Shown: positions 34,616-44,977 of the stretch, piece by piece
How positions within the stretch are numbered: position 1 is the stretch's first letter
Layout of the letters: the number at the start of each line of letters is the position of its first letter
Assembly: GCF_004358695.1 (NCBI RefSeq)
Contig: NZ_SNAA01000020.1
Span: 1 to 53,970, forward strand
Length of the DNA stretch: 53,970 nt
Source of the DNA: Palleronia sediminis
Lineage (GTDB): Bacteria > Pseudomonadota > Alphaproteobacteria > Rhodobacterales > Rhodobacteraceae
Direction of reading: 5' to 3'
Made by a program: the position numbers and the translations under genes
Notes under the pieces: generated by a model
What the model was told of the DNA's origin: nothing
Database searches by the model: none
What the model saw: the letters and a program-made list of their open reading frames with translations, nothing else

Positions 34616-34633
34616 TGTCATCTTTGGTTTACA
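34616..34633 (+). promoter_or_regulatory. PpsR/CrtJ-type palindrome 2 upstream of bchE
   Basis: A second TGT-N12-ACA, seven bases after the first and 18 bases before the bchE ATG. PpsR/CrtJ is known to bind paired sites cooperatively, and pairs with short spacing are typical of its photosynthesis-gene targets. Confidence 0.75.
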
Positions 34634-34651
34634 CACCGAGGGGGCAGCTTC

Positions 34652-36316
34652 ATGCGGATCTTGTTCGTCCATCCCAATTACCGCTCAGGCGGCGCCGAAA
34701 TCGCCGGGACATGGCCGCCCGCCTGGGTCGCCTACCTGACGGGCCACCTGCGCGGAGCGGGGTTCGACGACATCCATTTCATCGACGCGATGACCGACAA
34801 CATCGACGATGCCGAGCTTGCCCGCCGGATGGAGGAGATCAAGCCGGACGTGGTCGGCGTCACCGCCATCACCCCGTCGATCTACCGCGCCGAGGACGTT
34901 CTCAAGATCGCGCGCGACGTGGTGCCGGGCGCGGTGCGCATGATGGGCGGCGTGCATGCGACCTTCATGTTCAAGCAGGTCCTGTCCGAAGCCCCCTGGA
35001 TCGACGTGATCGTGCGCGGCGAGGGCGAAGAGATCTGCACCGAGCTGATGCTGGCCATCGAGGACGGGCGCTGGCCCGCCGACCGCCACAAGATCAAGGG
35101 GCTGGCCTTTCTCGACGGCGACCAGATCGTCGCGACCCCGGCGGCGAGCACGGTCAAGGATCTCAGCAAGATCAAGCCCGACTGGTCGGTGCTGGAATGG
35201 TCGAAATACATCTACATCCCGCTCGGCACCCGCGTCGCCATCCCCAACCTCGCACGCGGCTGTCCCTTTACCTGTTCGTTCTGCTCGCAGTGGAAGTTCT
35301 GGCGCGATTACCGCGTGCGCGACCCCAAGGACGTGGTCGACGAGATCGAAGACCTGGTAGAGAACCACGGCGTCGGGTTTTTCATCCTCGCGGACGAGGA
35401 ACCAACCATCAACAAGAAGAAATTCGTGGCCTTCTGCCAGGAGCTGATCGACCGGGGCCTGCCGAAAAAGGTGAAATGGGGCATCAACACCCGCGTCACC
35501 GACATCTATCGCGACCGCGACCTGCTCAAGTTCTATCGCAAGGCGGGGCTCGTGCATGTCAGCCTCGGCACCGAGGCCGCGGCCCAGATGAAGCTCGACA
35601 TCTTCAACAAGGAAACCAAGGTCGAGGAGAACAAGCAGGCCATCCGCCTGCTGCGCGAGGCCGATATCCTCGTCGAGGCTCAGTTCATCGTCGGGCTCGA
35701 CAACGAGACGCCCGAGACGCTGGAAGAGACCTACAAGATGGCGTGGGACTGGCAGCCCGACCTTGCCAACTGGTCGATGTACACGCCCTGGCCCTTTACC
35801 CCGCTGTTCCAGGAGATGAAGGACAAGGTCGAGATCTTCGATTTCAGCCGCTACAACTTCGTCACGCCGATCATGAAACCCGCCGCGATGGAACGTGGCG
35901 AGCTTCTGGACGGGGTGATGAACAATTACCGCCGCTTCTACATGAAAAAGGCGCTGTTCCATTACCCGTGGCGCGGCACCGGGTTCCGGCGGCGCTATCT
36001 GCTGGGCTGTCTTTATGCCTTCCTCAAGGCGGGGGTGGGCCGGACCTTCTACGATCTGGGCAAGGTGGGCTATACCGGCCCGCAATCCAAGAACCGGCTC
36101 GATTTCCACTTTGACGAGACGCGCACCATCGCCGAGGCGCAGATGGAGGATTGGGAGGCCAGCGCCGACAAGGCCGCCCGCGCCGCCGAACGCCGCGAGG
36201 CCGTCAAGGCCCAGATGAAGGAACGCTCGGCCACGCGGGTGCAGGAATTCAAGATGCCCAACGGGGCCGAGATCAGGGCCTGCGGCGGCGGAACGCAGCA
36301 GATGGACGATGCCTGA
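34652..36316 (+). CDS. bchE: Mg-protoporphyrin IX monomethyl ester anaerobic oxidative cyclase
   Basis: A 554-residue protein closely matching BchE. The N-terminal B12-binding domain begins [20 protein letters not shown]. The radical-SAM centre is [17 protein letters not shown] with C204, C208 and C211. [15 protein letters not shown] and [14 protein letters not shown] are strongly conserved BchE stretches. It forms the isocyclic E ring of bacteriochlorophyll without oxygen, taking the keto oxygen from water. An FNR-like site and two PpsR-type palindromes precede it; an A/G-rich GAGGGGG ribosome site precedes the ATG. It overlaps bchJ by eight bases. Other photosynthesis genes are absent here. 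Confidence 0.95.
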   Translation: MRILFVHPNYRSGGAEIAGTWPPAWVAYLTGHLRGAGFDDIHFIDAMTDNIDDAELARRMEEIKPDVVGVTAITPSIYRAEDVLKIARDVVPGAVRMMGGVHATFMFKQVLSEAPWIDVIVRGEGEEICTELMLAIEDGRWPADRHKIKGLAFLDGDQIVATPAASTVKDLSKIKPDWSVLEWSKYIYIPLGTRVAIPNLARGCPFTCSFCSQWKFWRDYRVRDPKDVVDEIEDLVENHGVGFFILADEEPTINKKKFVAFCQELIDRGLPKKVKWGINTRVTDIYRDRDLLKFYRKAGLVHVSLGTEAAAQMKLDIFNKETKVEENKQAIRLLREADILVEAQFIVGLDNETPETLEETYKMAWDWQPDLANWSMYTPWPFTPLFQEMKDKVEIFDFSRYNFVTPIMKPAAMERGELLDGVMNNYRRFYMKKALFHYPWRGTGFRRRYLLGCLYAFLKAGVGRTFYDLGKVGYTGPQSKNRLDFHFDETRTIAEAQMEDWEASADKAARAAERREAVKAQMKERSATRVQEFKMPNGAEIRACGGGTQQMDDA

Positions 36317-36935
36317 CGGCGCGGCGTCCTTCGCGGCGGCGCCCGAGGCCGGGGCCTCGGGCGGGGCGCGGATCGGGCCCAACGCGATCCTGCAACTGAT
36401 CGCGCCCATGCAATCGGCGCTGGGCCGGGACGCGACCGAGCGCATCCTTGCCCGCGCCGGTCTGTTCCACCTGCCCAACGGCAGCGCGATGATCCCCGAA
36501 AGCGACGCGGCGCGGCTGCACCGCCAGCTTCGCGCGGACGAGCCGGTGCTGGCGCCGCTGGTGCTGGCGGAGGCCGGGCATGGCACGGCGCTCTATATCA
36601 TGGGACACCGCATACCGCGCGCCGCGCGCGCCCTGCTGCGCGCGATGCCGGCGCCCCTCGCCGCACGGGCATTGTCGCGCGCCATCGCCCGCCACGCCTG
36701 GACCTTCGTCGGATCGGGGCGGTTCCGGGCGGTCACGCCATGGCTTTTCGAGATCGAGGACAACGCCATCGTCGCGGGCGAACGCGCCCGCCGCTGTTCG
36801 TGCGATTGGCACGCCGCGGTGTTTGCCGGGCTCTATTCGACGCTGGTCGCGCGCGACTGCCATTGCGTCGAGACGGCCTGCGCGGCCCGCGGCGACCCCC
36901 TCTGCCGGTTCGAGGTTTCGCGCGGTCAAGCCTGA
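36309..36935 (+). CDS. bchJ: V4R-domain bacteriochlorophyll synthesis protein BchJ
   Basis: A 208-residue protein with a C-terminal V4R domain and a cysteine-rich end (C163, C165, C184, C186, C191, C199; [14 protein letters not shown] and CRFEV), probably metal-binding. BchJ was first called 4-vinyl reductase; the true 8-vinyl reductases are now known to be others, and BchJ is thought to aid substrate delivery or enzyme function. It starts within the bchE stop region (ATGCCTGA, 36309-36316), so the pair is translationally coupled, as in the bchEJ order of Rhodobacter photosynthesis clusters. Confidence 0.9.
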   Translation: MPDGAASFAAAPEAGASGGARIGPNAILQLIAPMQSALGRDATERILARAGLFHLPNGSAMIPESDAARLHRQLRADEPVLAPLVLAEAGHGTALYIMGHRIPRAARALLRAMPAPLAARALSRAIARHAWTFVGSGRFRAVTPWLFEIEDNAIVAGERARRCSCDWHAAVFAGLYSTLVARDCHCVETACAARGDPLCRFEVSRGQA

Positions 36936-36936
36936 T

Positions 36937-36975
36937 CCCGCCGGCGCGCTTGCGGCTTTCCGCCGAACCGGCGGG
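36937..36975 (+). terminator. compound stem-loop after bchJ
   Basis: CCCGCCGG (36937-36944) pairs with CCGGCGGG (36968-36975), and inside it GCGG-CTTT-CCGC forms a second hairpin. It starts two bases after the bchJ stop. No T-tract follows, so factor-independent termination is uncertain; it may also protect the bchEJ mRNA 3' end. Confidence 0.5.
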
Positions 36976-37088
36976 CGGGCGGCAAAAACGCCCTCACGCG
37001 ATGTTGTAATGCCCTGCGCCTCGCGTATCTGACGATTACGGTCGGCATAAGGACGGACCGGGACCATCAGCTTGAAAAGGCAGCGATC

Positions 37089-38207
37089 ATGCGTGACATC
37101 ATCGGGACGAACCGGAACGATATCCTCGTCGGCACACGCGGCCGCGACGATATCGAAGGGCGCGGCGGCAACGACGTTCTGCGCGGCAAGGCCGGGGACG
37201 ACGACCTCGAAGGCAATGCCGGGCGCGACATCCTGCGCGGCGGCGTAGGCAATGACGACCTCGAAGGCGGCCGCGGGCGCGACGTCCTGAACGGCGGGCG
37301 CGGCAATGACGACCTCGAAGGCGGACGCGGCGCCGATACCTTCGTCGTCGGCCGTGGCGTCGACGCGATCGACGACCTGCGGCTCAACGACACCGTCAAG
37401 ATCATCAAGTCGGCGGGCATCGCGTCCTATGCCGAGCTGCTCGAGACGGCGAGCCCCTACGACGATGGCGAGGACCTGTTCTTCGATTTCGGCAACGGCA
37501 ACGGGCTGGTGCTCGAGGATACGCTCATCTCCCAGATCAGCGAGGACCAGTTCGAGTTCGCGGGCGCCACGAATGCCGGCACCGCGGCGCGGGGAGAGCG
37601 GATCTTCGGCGATAACGGCGACAACGTGCTGAACGGGACGAATGGCGACGACGTCATCATCGGGCGCGGCGGCGACGACACCATGTCGGGCGCGCGCGGC
37701 GACGACCTGATCCGCGGCGGCGCCGGCCGCGACGAGATCGACGGCAATGCCGGCAACGACCGCCTGCTCGGCGGCGCGGGCGGCGACGAGATCGACGGCG
37801 GGCGCGGGCGCGACACGCTCAACGGCAAGGCCGGGCGCGACGAGCTCGACGGCGACGGCGGGCGCGACCTGCTGCGCGGCGGCGGCGGGGCCGACGATCT
37901 CGACGGCGGGCAGGGCAACGACGTCCTGCGCGGCGGTGCGGGCAATGACGACCTCGAAGGCGGGCGCGGCGCCGATGTCTTCGTCTTCACCCGCGGGCGC
38001 GACGAGATCGACGATTTCGGCGGCCGCGACGTGATCCGTCTGAACGGCGACCGGCTCAAGGTCGACAGCTTTGCCGATGTGCGCGACCTCGCGCGGTCGG
38101 TCGACAATGGCGAGGATACGCTGATCGATTTCGGCCGCGGCAACACGCTGCTGCTCGAGGATGTGCGCCTCGACAGCCTGAACGCGAACGATTTCGACAT
38201 CGTCTGA
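37089..38207 (+). CDS. RTX calcium-binding repeat protein with duplicated module
   Basis: A 372-residue acidic/arginine-rich protein without signal peptide. Two arrays of RTX nonapeptides (G-G-x-G-x-D-x-L-x): about nine repeats at residues 6-85 and about 14 at 170-295. Each array is followed by a similar 70-residue module (first ending EDLFFDFGNGNGLVLEDTL, second ending EDTLIDFGRGNTLLLEDV). RTX repeats form calcium-bound beta rolls outside the cell, and the C-terminal module is the likely type I secretion signal. No secretion genes lie in the window. No enzymatic domain is visible; it may be a matrix or surface protein. Confidence 0.85.
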   Translation: MRDIIGTNRNDILVGTRGRDDIEGRGGNDVLRGKAGDDDLEGNAGRDILRGGVGNDDLEGGRGRDVLNGGRGNDDLEGGRGADTFVVGRGVDAIDDLRLNDTVKIIKSAGIASYAELLETASPYDDGEDLFFDFGNGNGLVLEDTLISQISEDQFEFAGATNAGTAARGERIFGDNGDNVLNGTNGDDVIIGRGGDDTMSGARGDDLIRGGAGRDEIDGNAGNDRLLGGAGGDEIDGGRGRDTLNGKAGRDELDGDGGRDLLRGGGGADDLDGGQGNDVLRGGAGNDDLEGGRGADVFVFTRGRDEIDDFGGRDVIRLNGDRLKVDSFADVRDLARSVDNGEDTLIDFGRGNTLLLEDVRLDSLNANDFDIV

Positions 38208-38214
38208 GACGACC

Positions 38215-38248
38215 GGCGCCCCGCCCCGCTTCGCCGGGGCGGGGCGCC
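38215..38248 (+). terminator. strong GC hairpin after the RTX gene
   Basis: GGCGCCCCGCCCCG and CGGGGCGGGGCGCC pair over 14 perfect base pairs around the stable loop CTTCGC, seven bases after the stop. No T-tract follows, but the stem is the strongest in this region and separates the RTX gene from mreB. Confidence 0.65.
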
Positions 38249-38295
38249 CGCGCACGCAGCCCGCCCCATGCGCCGCTTTCCGCCGATCGGGGGCC

Positions 38296-39410
<1,115 letters not shown>

Positions 39411-39443
39411 GGCTGACACCCGCCACGCCCCTTGGGAGAGCGC

Positions 39444-40382
39444 ATGGCCAACCGATACGGCAGCCCGGACGATTACGCCCGCCCGATCAGGCGCGTCCTG
39501 CTGGGGCTGCTGATCCTGTTCCTGTTCGCGCTGTTCATGTTCTGGCGCATCGACAGCCCCCGCGCCGAGCGGCTGCGCGCGCAGATCGTCGACCGCGTCG
39601 TGCCCAACATGGACTGGGCGCTGCTGCCCGTCGCCAAGACGATGGACATGGCGCGCGGATTCCAGAGCTACGCGCGCATCTACGACCAGAACCAGGAGCT
39701 GCGCCGCGAGCTTCAGCAGATGAAGGGCTGGAAAGAGGCGGCCCTGCAGCTCGAACAGGAAAACGCCAAGCTGCTCGACCTCAACAAGGTGCGGCTCGAC
39801 CCCAAGCTGACCTTCATCACCGGGGTCGTGCTGGCCGATGCGGGCAGCCCGTTCCGCAAGTCGGTGCTTTTGAACATCGGCGCGCGTGACGGCATCCTCG
39901 ACGGCTGGGCCGCGACGGACGGGCTGGGGCTTGTGGGGCGGATCTCGGGCGTCGGCGCGACATCGTCGCGGGTGATCCTGCTGACCGACAGCAACAGCCG
40001 CGTGCCCGTCACGGTGCAGCCCTCGGGCCACCGGGCGCTGGTGGCGGGCGACAACTCGCCGCTGCCGCCGCTCGATTTTCTCGACAGCGCCGAGCAGGTG
40101 CGCCCCGGCGACCGGATCGTGAGTTCGGGCGATGGCGGCGTGCTGCCCGCGGGGCTTCTGGTGGGTCAGGTGGTGCTGGGCAAGGACGGGCGGCTGCGCG
40201 CGCGGCTCGCCGCCGATTACGAGCGGCTCGAGTTCCTGCGCGTCCTGCGTTCCCACCCGGCCGAGGCGATCTCGGACCCCGGCGGGCTCGTGCTGCCCGA
40301 CCGCCCCGCGCAGACCGTGGCCACCGCGCCCGCCCCCGGCGACCTGCCCCCCGACCCCGAGGCCGAGCCCGCCGATGGTTGA
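39444..40382 (+). CDS. mreC: rod shape-determining protein MreC
   Basis: A 312-residue bitopic protein: one transmembrane helix at about residues 18-38 (VLLGLLILFLFALFMFW), a periplasmic coiled coil near 75-105 and a beta-rich domain with DGILDGWAATDGLGLVGRIS and SNSRVPVTVQ. The C-terminal 25 residues are Pro-rich. MreC activates PBP2-RodA from the periplasm. GGGAG precedes the ATG. It overlaps mreD by eight bases. Confidence 0.93.
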   Translation: MANRYGSPDDYARPIRRVLLGLLILFLFALFMFWRIDSPRAERLRAQIVDRVVPNMDWALLPVAKTMDMARGFQSYARIYDQNQELRRELQQMKGWKEAALQLEQENAKLLDLNKVRLDPKLTFITGVVLADAGSPFRKSVLLNIGARDGILDGWAATDGLGLVGRISGVGATSSRVILLTDSNSRVPVTVQPSGHRALVAGDNSPLPPLDFLDSAEQVRPGDRIVSSGDGGVLPAGLLVGQVVLGKDGRLRARLAADYERLEFLRVLRSHPAEAISDPGGLVLPDRPAQTVATAPAPGDLPPDPEAEPADG

Positions 40383-40914
40383 TCCCGTCACCATGCGCCG
40401 CACCGGGTTCCGGCTGCTGTTTCTCGCGATGGCCGCGCTGGTCATCTTCGTGCGGATCCTGCCGTTCCGCATCGGCACGGCCCCCGTACCCGCGCCCGAA
40501 CTGCTGACGCTCACGACATTCGCCTGGGTGATCCGCCGCCCCGAATACGCGCCCGTCGCGTTGATCGCGCTGGTGCACCTGACGGCCGACATCCTGTTCA
40601 TGCGGCCGCTGGGGCTGTGGACGATCCTCGTCGTGCTCGGCTGCGAATACCTGCGCAAGCATTCCAACATCCCCTCCGAGCTGCCCTTTCCGGTCGAATG
40701 GGTCATGGTCACGATGACGCTGGCCACGATGATCGCGGCGGGAATGCTGGTGCAGGCCGTGCTATTGGTGCCGCAACCCTCGATCGGGGCCAATGCGCTG
40801 CAACTGATCGTCTCGGCCGCGGCTTATCCGATCGTGGTGGTGGTGACGGCCTTCGGGCTGGGGGTCAGGCCCGCGGGCGTGGCCGAACGGGACGCGGAAA
40901 GGAAGCGCGCATGA
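40375..40914 (+). CDS. mreD: rod shape-determining protein MreD
   Basis: A 179-residue protein with five to six hydrophobic segments and few conserved motifs, as usual for MreD; identity is supported by its place between mreC and mrdA. The ATG at 40375 sits inside the mreC end, and the stop overlaps the mrdA start (ATGA, 40911-40914). MreD partners MreC in the elongasome. Confidence 0.9.
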   Translation: MVDPVTMRRTGFRLLFLAMAALVIFVRILPFRIGTAPVPAPELLTLTTFAWVIRRPEYAPVALIALVHLTADILFMRPLGLWTILVVLGCEYLRKHSNIPSELPFPVEWVMVTMTLATMIAAGMLVQAVLLVPQPSIGANALQLIVSAAAYPIVVVVTAFGLGVRPAGVAERDAERKRA

Positions 40915-42833
40915 AACGCTCGCCCAAGGATACCGAGGCCTCGACCCGGCTCGTCACCCGCCGCGCCGCGGTGCTGGGGGGCGTGCAGCTTTGCCTTGCG
41001 GGCGTGCTGGGCTGGCGGATGCGCCAGATGCAGGTCGAGCAGGCCGACCAGTTCCGCCTGCTGGCCGAAGAGAACCGCATCAACATCCGCCTGATCGCCC
41101 CGGCGCGGGGGCTGATCTTCGACCGCAACGGCACGCCGCTGGCCGAGAACGCGCAGAATTACCGCGTGGTCATCGTCCGCGAGGATGCGGGCGACGTCGA
41201 GGCGGCCATCGCCCGGCTGCGCCAGCTCATCTATATCGACGACGACGAGGTGGAGCGCGCGCTCAAGGAGATCTCGCGCCGCTCGCCCTTCGTGCCCGTC
41301 ACCATCACCGAACAGCGAAGCTGGGACGACGTGGCCATCGTCGCGGTCAACGCCCCCGCCCTGCCCGGCATCACCCCCGATGTGGGCCTGTCGCGGCATT
41401 ATCCGCTGGGACAGGATTTCGCCCATGTCATCGGCTATGTCGGCCCGGTCAGCGATTACGACCTCGGCCGGATCGAGGATGACGACCCGCTGCTCCAGAT
41501 CCCCAAGTTCCAGATCGGCAAGACCGGCGTGGAACAGAAATACGAACACGACCTCCGCGGCAGCGCCGGCGCGCGCCGCATCGAGGTCAACGCCGCCGGC
41601 CGCGTCATGCGCGAACTCGACCGCGACGACGGGGTGCCGGGCTCCGATCTGCAACTGACCGTCGACAGCGGCTTGCAGAACTTCTGCGAGGCGCGGCTTG
41701 CGCTGGGGCTTTCGGCCAGCGCCGTGGTCATGGATATCGAGACCGGCGACCTGACGGCGGTGGGCAACGCGCCCTCCTTCGATCCCAACAAGTTCGTGCG
41801 CGGCATCTCGGTCGCCGATTACCGCGACCTGACCGGCAACAAGTATCGCCCGCTGGCCAACAAGGCCGTGCAGGGCGCCTATCCGCCGGGCTCGACCTTC
41901 AAGATGCTGGTGACGCTCGCGGCACTCGACGCCGGAGAGCTCAACGCGACAGAAACCATCTATTGCGGCGGCTTCACCAAGCTGGGCGATCGCCGGTTCC
42001 ACTGCTGGAAACGCGGGGGCCACGGCCGCGTGAACCTCGAACAAAGCCTCCAGCAAAGCTGCGACGTCTTTTACTACGAGCTCGCCCAGCGCGTCGGCAT
42101 CGAAAGGATCGCCGAATGCGCCCGCGCCTTCGGCATCGGCGAACGGTTCGACCTGCCGATGTCCGCCGTGACCGCGGGCGTCATGCCCGACATGGACTGG
42201 AAACGGGACCGCTACGGCGAATCGTGGAAGGTCGGCGACAGCCTGAACGCGGCCATCGGGCAGGGCTTCGTGCTGAGCTCGCCCTTGCAACTGGCGGTGA
42301 TGTCGGCGCGCATCGCCTCGGGCCGCGCGGTCATGCCCCGGCTGGTGAAATCCGTCGACGGGGTCGAGATTCCGCTCGAATCCGCGGCGCCCCTGCCCTT
42401 CCGCCCCGAGCATCTCGCCCTGATCCGCAAGGGCATGTACTCGGTCAGCAACACCGCGCGCGGCACGGCCTTCCGGTCGCGCATCGAGCCGCCCGCGCTC
42501 AAGCTCGCGGGCAAGACCGGCACGAGCCAGGTGCGCTCGGTCGTGGTCGACAACAGCGAGGTGCCCTGGGAACAGCGCGACCACGCCCTTTTCGTGGCCT
42601 ATGCCCCCTATGACACGCCCCGCTACGCCGTGTCGGTCGTGATCGAGCATGGCGGCGGCGGCTCGTCGGCAGCCGCCCCCGTGGCGCGCGACATCATGCT
42701 CTACGCGCTGCATGGCGGCCTGCCCCCGCTCGACGCCTACCCGGCCGCCGACCGCCGCGGCGTCGAGGAGATGTTCGCCAGGCTCGACCTGCGCGAGACC
42801 ACCCGCGCCGGCGGCGAGAGGTCCCGCGCGTGA
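40911..42833 (+). CDS. mrdA: penicillin-binding protein 2 (elongasome transpeptidase)
   Basis: A 640-residue class B PBP. One N-terminal membrane anchor at about 19-37, a pedestal domain with ARGLIFDRNGTPLAEN, then the transpeptidase: SxxK at S328-K331 (PPGSTFK), SCD at 383-385 and KTGTSQ at 535-540. It cross-links peptidoglycan during elongation with RodA. Its stop overlaps the rodA GTG start (GTGA), so the two partner enzymes are made together. Confidence 0.95.
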   Translation: MKRSPKDTEASTRLVTRRAAVLGGVQLCLAGVLGWRMRQMQVEQADQFRLLAEENRINIRLIAPARGLIFDRNGTPLAENAQNYRVVIVREDAGDVEAAIARLRQLIYIDDDEVERALKEISRRSPFVPVTITEQRSWDDVAIVAVNAPALPGITPDVGLSRHYPLGQDFAHVIGYVGPVSDYDLGRIEDDDPLLQIPKFQIGKTGVEQKYEHDLRGSAGARRIEVNAAGRVMRELDRDDGVPGSDLQLTVDSGLQNFCEARLALGLSASAVVMDIETGDLTAVGNAPSFDPNKFVRGISVADYRDLTGNKYRPLANKAVQGAYPPGSTFKMLVTLAALDAGELNATETIYCGGFTKLGDRRFHCWKRGGHGRVNLEQSLQQSCDVFYYELAQRVGIERIAECARAFGIGERFDLPMSAVTAGVMPDMDWKRDRYGESWKVGDSLNAAIGQGFVLSSPLQLAVMSARIASGRAVMPRLVKSVDGVEIPLESAAPLPFRPEHLALIRKGMYSVSNTARGTAFRSRIEPPALKLAGKTGTSQVRSVVVDNSEVPWEQRDHALFVAYAPYDTPRYAVSVVIEHGGGGSSAAAPVARDIMLYALHGGLPPLDAYPAADRRGVEEMFARLDLRETTRAGGERSRA

Positions 42834-43975
42834 GCTATCTCGAATACAACGTCAAGCGCGTGCCCTCGGGGCCGGGCAAGGTGCTCTATCTGAACTGGCC
42901 GCTGCTGCTGCTGCTCAGCGCCGTGGCCGCGGTGGGGTTCCTGATGCTCTACTCGGTCGCGGGCGGGTCGCTCGAGCCCTGGGCCGAGCCGCAGATGAAA
43001 CGCTTCGCGCTGGGCGTCGTGGCCATGTTCGCCGTCGCCATGGTGCCGCTCTGGCTCTGGCGCAACCTCGCGGGGGTGGCCTATCTGGGCTCGGTCCTGC
43101 TGCTGCTGGCGGTGGAGTTCTTCGGCACCACCGGCATGGGCGCACAGCGCTGGATCGACCTGGGCTTCATGCGGCTGCAACCCTCCGAGCTGATGAAGAT
43201 CGCGCTCGTGATGATGCTGGCCGCCTATTACGACTGGCTCGACATCCGCAAGACCTCGCACCCGCTCTGGGTGGTGCTGCCGCTGATCCTGATCGCCGTT
43301 CCCGTCTATCTCACCCTGCGCCAGCCCGATCTCGGGACCGCGCTGCTGCTGGTGATGGGCGGGGGGATCGTGATGTTCGTCGCCGGGGTAAGCTGGTGGT
43401 ATTTCGGCGCCGTGATCGCGGGCGGCATCGGGCTCGTCGCGGCGGTGTTCAGCTCGCGCGGGACGTCGTGGCAATTGCTCAAGGACTACCAGTATCGCCG
43501 GATCGACACCTTCCTCGACCCGGCCTCGGACCCTCTGGGCGCCGGCTATCACATCACCCAGTCCAAGATCGCGCTGGGATCGGGCGGCTGGACAGGTCGC
43601 GGCTTCATGCAGGGCACGCAGTCGCGGCTGAACTTCCTGCCCGAGAAACACACCGACTTCATCTTCACCACCCTCGCCGAAGAGTTCGGCTTCATCGGGG
43701 CGTTCTCGCTGCTGGCGCTTTACGTCGGCATCGTGGCCTTCTGCATCGTGTCTGCCACGCGCAACCGCGACCGCTTCGGCGCGCTGGTCACGCTCGGGAT
43801 CGGGGCCACGTTCTTTCTGTTCTTCGCCGTCAACATGGCGATGGTGATGGGACTCGCGCCGGTCGTTGGCGTGCCGCTGCCGCTGGTCAGCTATGGCGGC
43901 TCGGCGATGCTCGTGCTGATGGTCGGCTTCGGGCTCGTGCAATCCGCCCATATCCACAGGCCCCGAGACAGATGA
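42830..43975 (+). CDS. rodA: peptidoglycan glycosyltransferase RodA
   Basis: A 381-residue SEDS protein with about ten helices. Motifs: MGAQRWIDLGFMRLQPSELM, LRQPDLGTALLL and the C-terminal PVVGVPLPLVSYGGSAML. It polymerises lipid II into glycan strands with PBP2. The GTG start at 42830 overlaps mrdA and the stop overlaps the following ATG (43972-43975). Confidence 0.95.
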   Translation: MSYLEYNVKRVPSGPGKVLYLNWPLLLLLSAVAAVGFLMLYSVAGGSLEPWAEPQMKRFALGVVAMFAVAMVPLWLWRNLAGVAYLGSVLLLLAVEFFGTTGMGAQRWIDLGFMRLQPSELMKIALVMMLAAYYDWLDIRKTSHPLWVVLPLILIAVPVYLTLRQPDLGTALLLVMGGGIVMFVAGVSWWYFGAVIAGGIGLVAAVFSSRGTSWQLLKDYQYRRIDTFLDPASDPLGAGYHITQSKIALGSGGWTGRGFMQGTQSRLNFLPEKHTDFIFTTLAEEFGFIGAFSLLALYVGIVAFCIVSATRNRDRFGALVTLGIGATFFLFFAVNMAMVMGLAPVVGVPLPLVSYGGSAMLVLMVGFGLVQSAHIHRPRDR

Positions 43976-44901
43976 TCCACGCCCTTTTCGCCGCCCCCCA
44001 AGCCTATGACGCCGCCTGGACCGGCCCTTTGACGCGCGCCTTCGCCGCCGCCGGGCTGGATGTGGCGCTGTCGCGCGATCATGCGCCCGAGACGGTCGAT
44101 TACATCATCCTCGCCCCCAGCGGCCCGGTGACGGATTTCAGCCCCTTCATCCGTGCAAAGGCGGTGCTGAACCTCTGGGCCGGGGTCGAGACGGTGGTGG
44201 ACAACCCGACCCTGACCCAGCCGCTCGCGCGGATGGTCGATCCGGGGCTGACGGCGGGCATGGTCGAATACGTCGCCGGCCACGTCCTGCGGCACCATCT
44301 GGGCATCGACGCGCATCTCGCGGCGGCGCCCGGCGCATGGGACTCGACCGCGCCGCCGCTGGCGCAGGACCGGCCCGTGGCGATGCTGGGGCTGGGCGCG
44401 CTCGGCACGGCCTGCGCAAAGGCGCTCGTGCATCTCGGCTTTCCCGTCTCGGGCTGGAGCAACAGTCCCAAATCCATCCCCGGCGTGACCAGCGCAACGG
44501 GGCGCGACGGGCTCGACCGCACGCTTGCGGGCGCCGATATCGTGGTGACGCTCCTGCCGCTCACGCCCGACACCGAATGCCTGCTCGATGCGGGCAGGCT
44601 CGCCGCGATGCGCCCTGGCGCCGTGCTCGTCAATCCCGGCCGTGGCGGGCTCGTCGATGACGCGGCGCTCATCGCGGCGCTGGATCGCGGACATCTCGGC
44701 CATGCCACGCTCGACGCCTTCCGCACCGAGCCGCTGCCCGAGGATCACCCGTTCTGGCACCATCCGCGCGTGACCGTGACGCCGCATATCGCCTCGGCCA
44801 CCCGGCCCGAAACCGCCGCCGGCGTGATCGCCGAGAATATCCGCCGCGGCGAGGCGGGCGCGCCACTGCTCCACCTCGTCGACCGCGATCGCGGCTACTG
44901 A
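43972..44901 (+). CDS. ghrA: D-2-hydroxyacid dehydrogenase (glyoxylate/hydroxypyruvate reductase A type)
   Basis: A 309-residue NAD(P) dehydrogenase. Rossmann motif LGLGALGTACAKAL near residue 140; catalytic Arg in VNPGRGGLVDD, Glu in FRTEPLPEDHPFW and His in TVTPHIAS. It resembles GhrA, which reduces glyoxylate or hydroxypyruvate. It is coupled by ATGA to rodA at the end of the elongasome operon, although no wall-related role is known. The exact substrate is not decided by sequence. Confidence 0.85.
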   Translation: MIHALFAAPQAYDAAWTGPLTRAFAAAGLDVALSRDHAPETVDYIILAPSGPVTDFSPFIRAKAVLNLWAGVETVVDNPTLTQPLARMVDPGLTAGMVEYVAGHVLRHHLGIDAHLAAAPGAWDSTAPPLAQDRPVAMLGLGALGTACAKALVHLGFPVSGWSNSPKSIPGVTSATGRDGLDRTLAGADIVVTLLPLTPDTECLLDAGRLAAMRPGAVLVNPGRGGLVDDAALIAALDRGHLGHATLDAFRTEPLPEDHPFWHHPRVTVTPHIASATRPETAAGVIAENIRRGEAGAPLLHLVDRDRGY

Positions 44902-44915
44902 GGCGCGGCCGGCCC

Positions 44916-44940
44916 TTCTCTGTTTCCTGAAATACTCATG
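44916..44940. repeat. dispersed 25-base intergenic motif, copy B
   Basis: TTCTCTGTTTCC, TG, AAATACTCATG lies 15 bases after the ghrA stop, between two convergent genes. It is identical to copy A (9462-9486) except at the two central bases. A GC hairpin (CCGCCG..CGGCGG, about 44949-44968) follows it. Confidence 0.6.
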
Positions 44941-44977
44941 TCGGACCGCCCGCCGCCCCGTCGCAGCGGCGGGGCCG

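Noticed and set aside
37120-38000. Regular 27-base and longer repeats suggesting a CRISPR or satellite array
   Set aside because: The periodicity is that of RTX nonapeptides in an intact coding frame, with no constant repeat and unique spacers. The same holds for the 69-base MORN period at 27900-29200.
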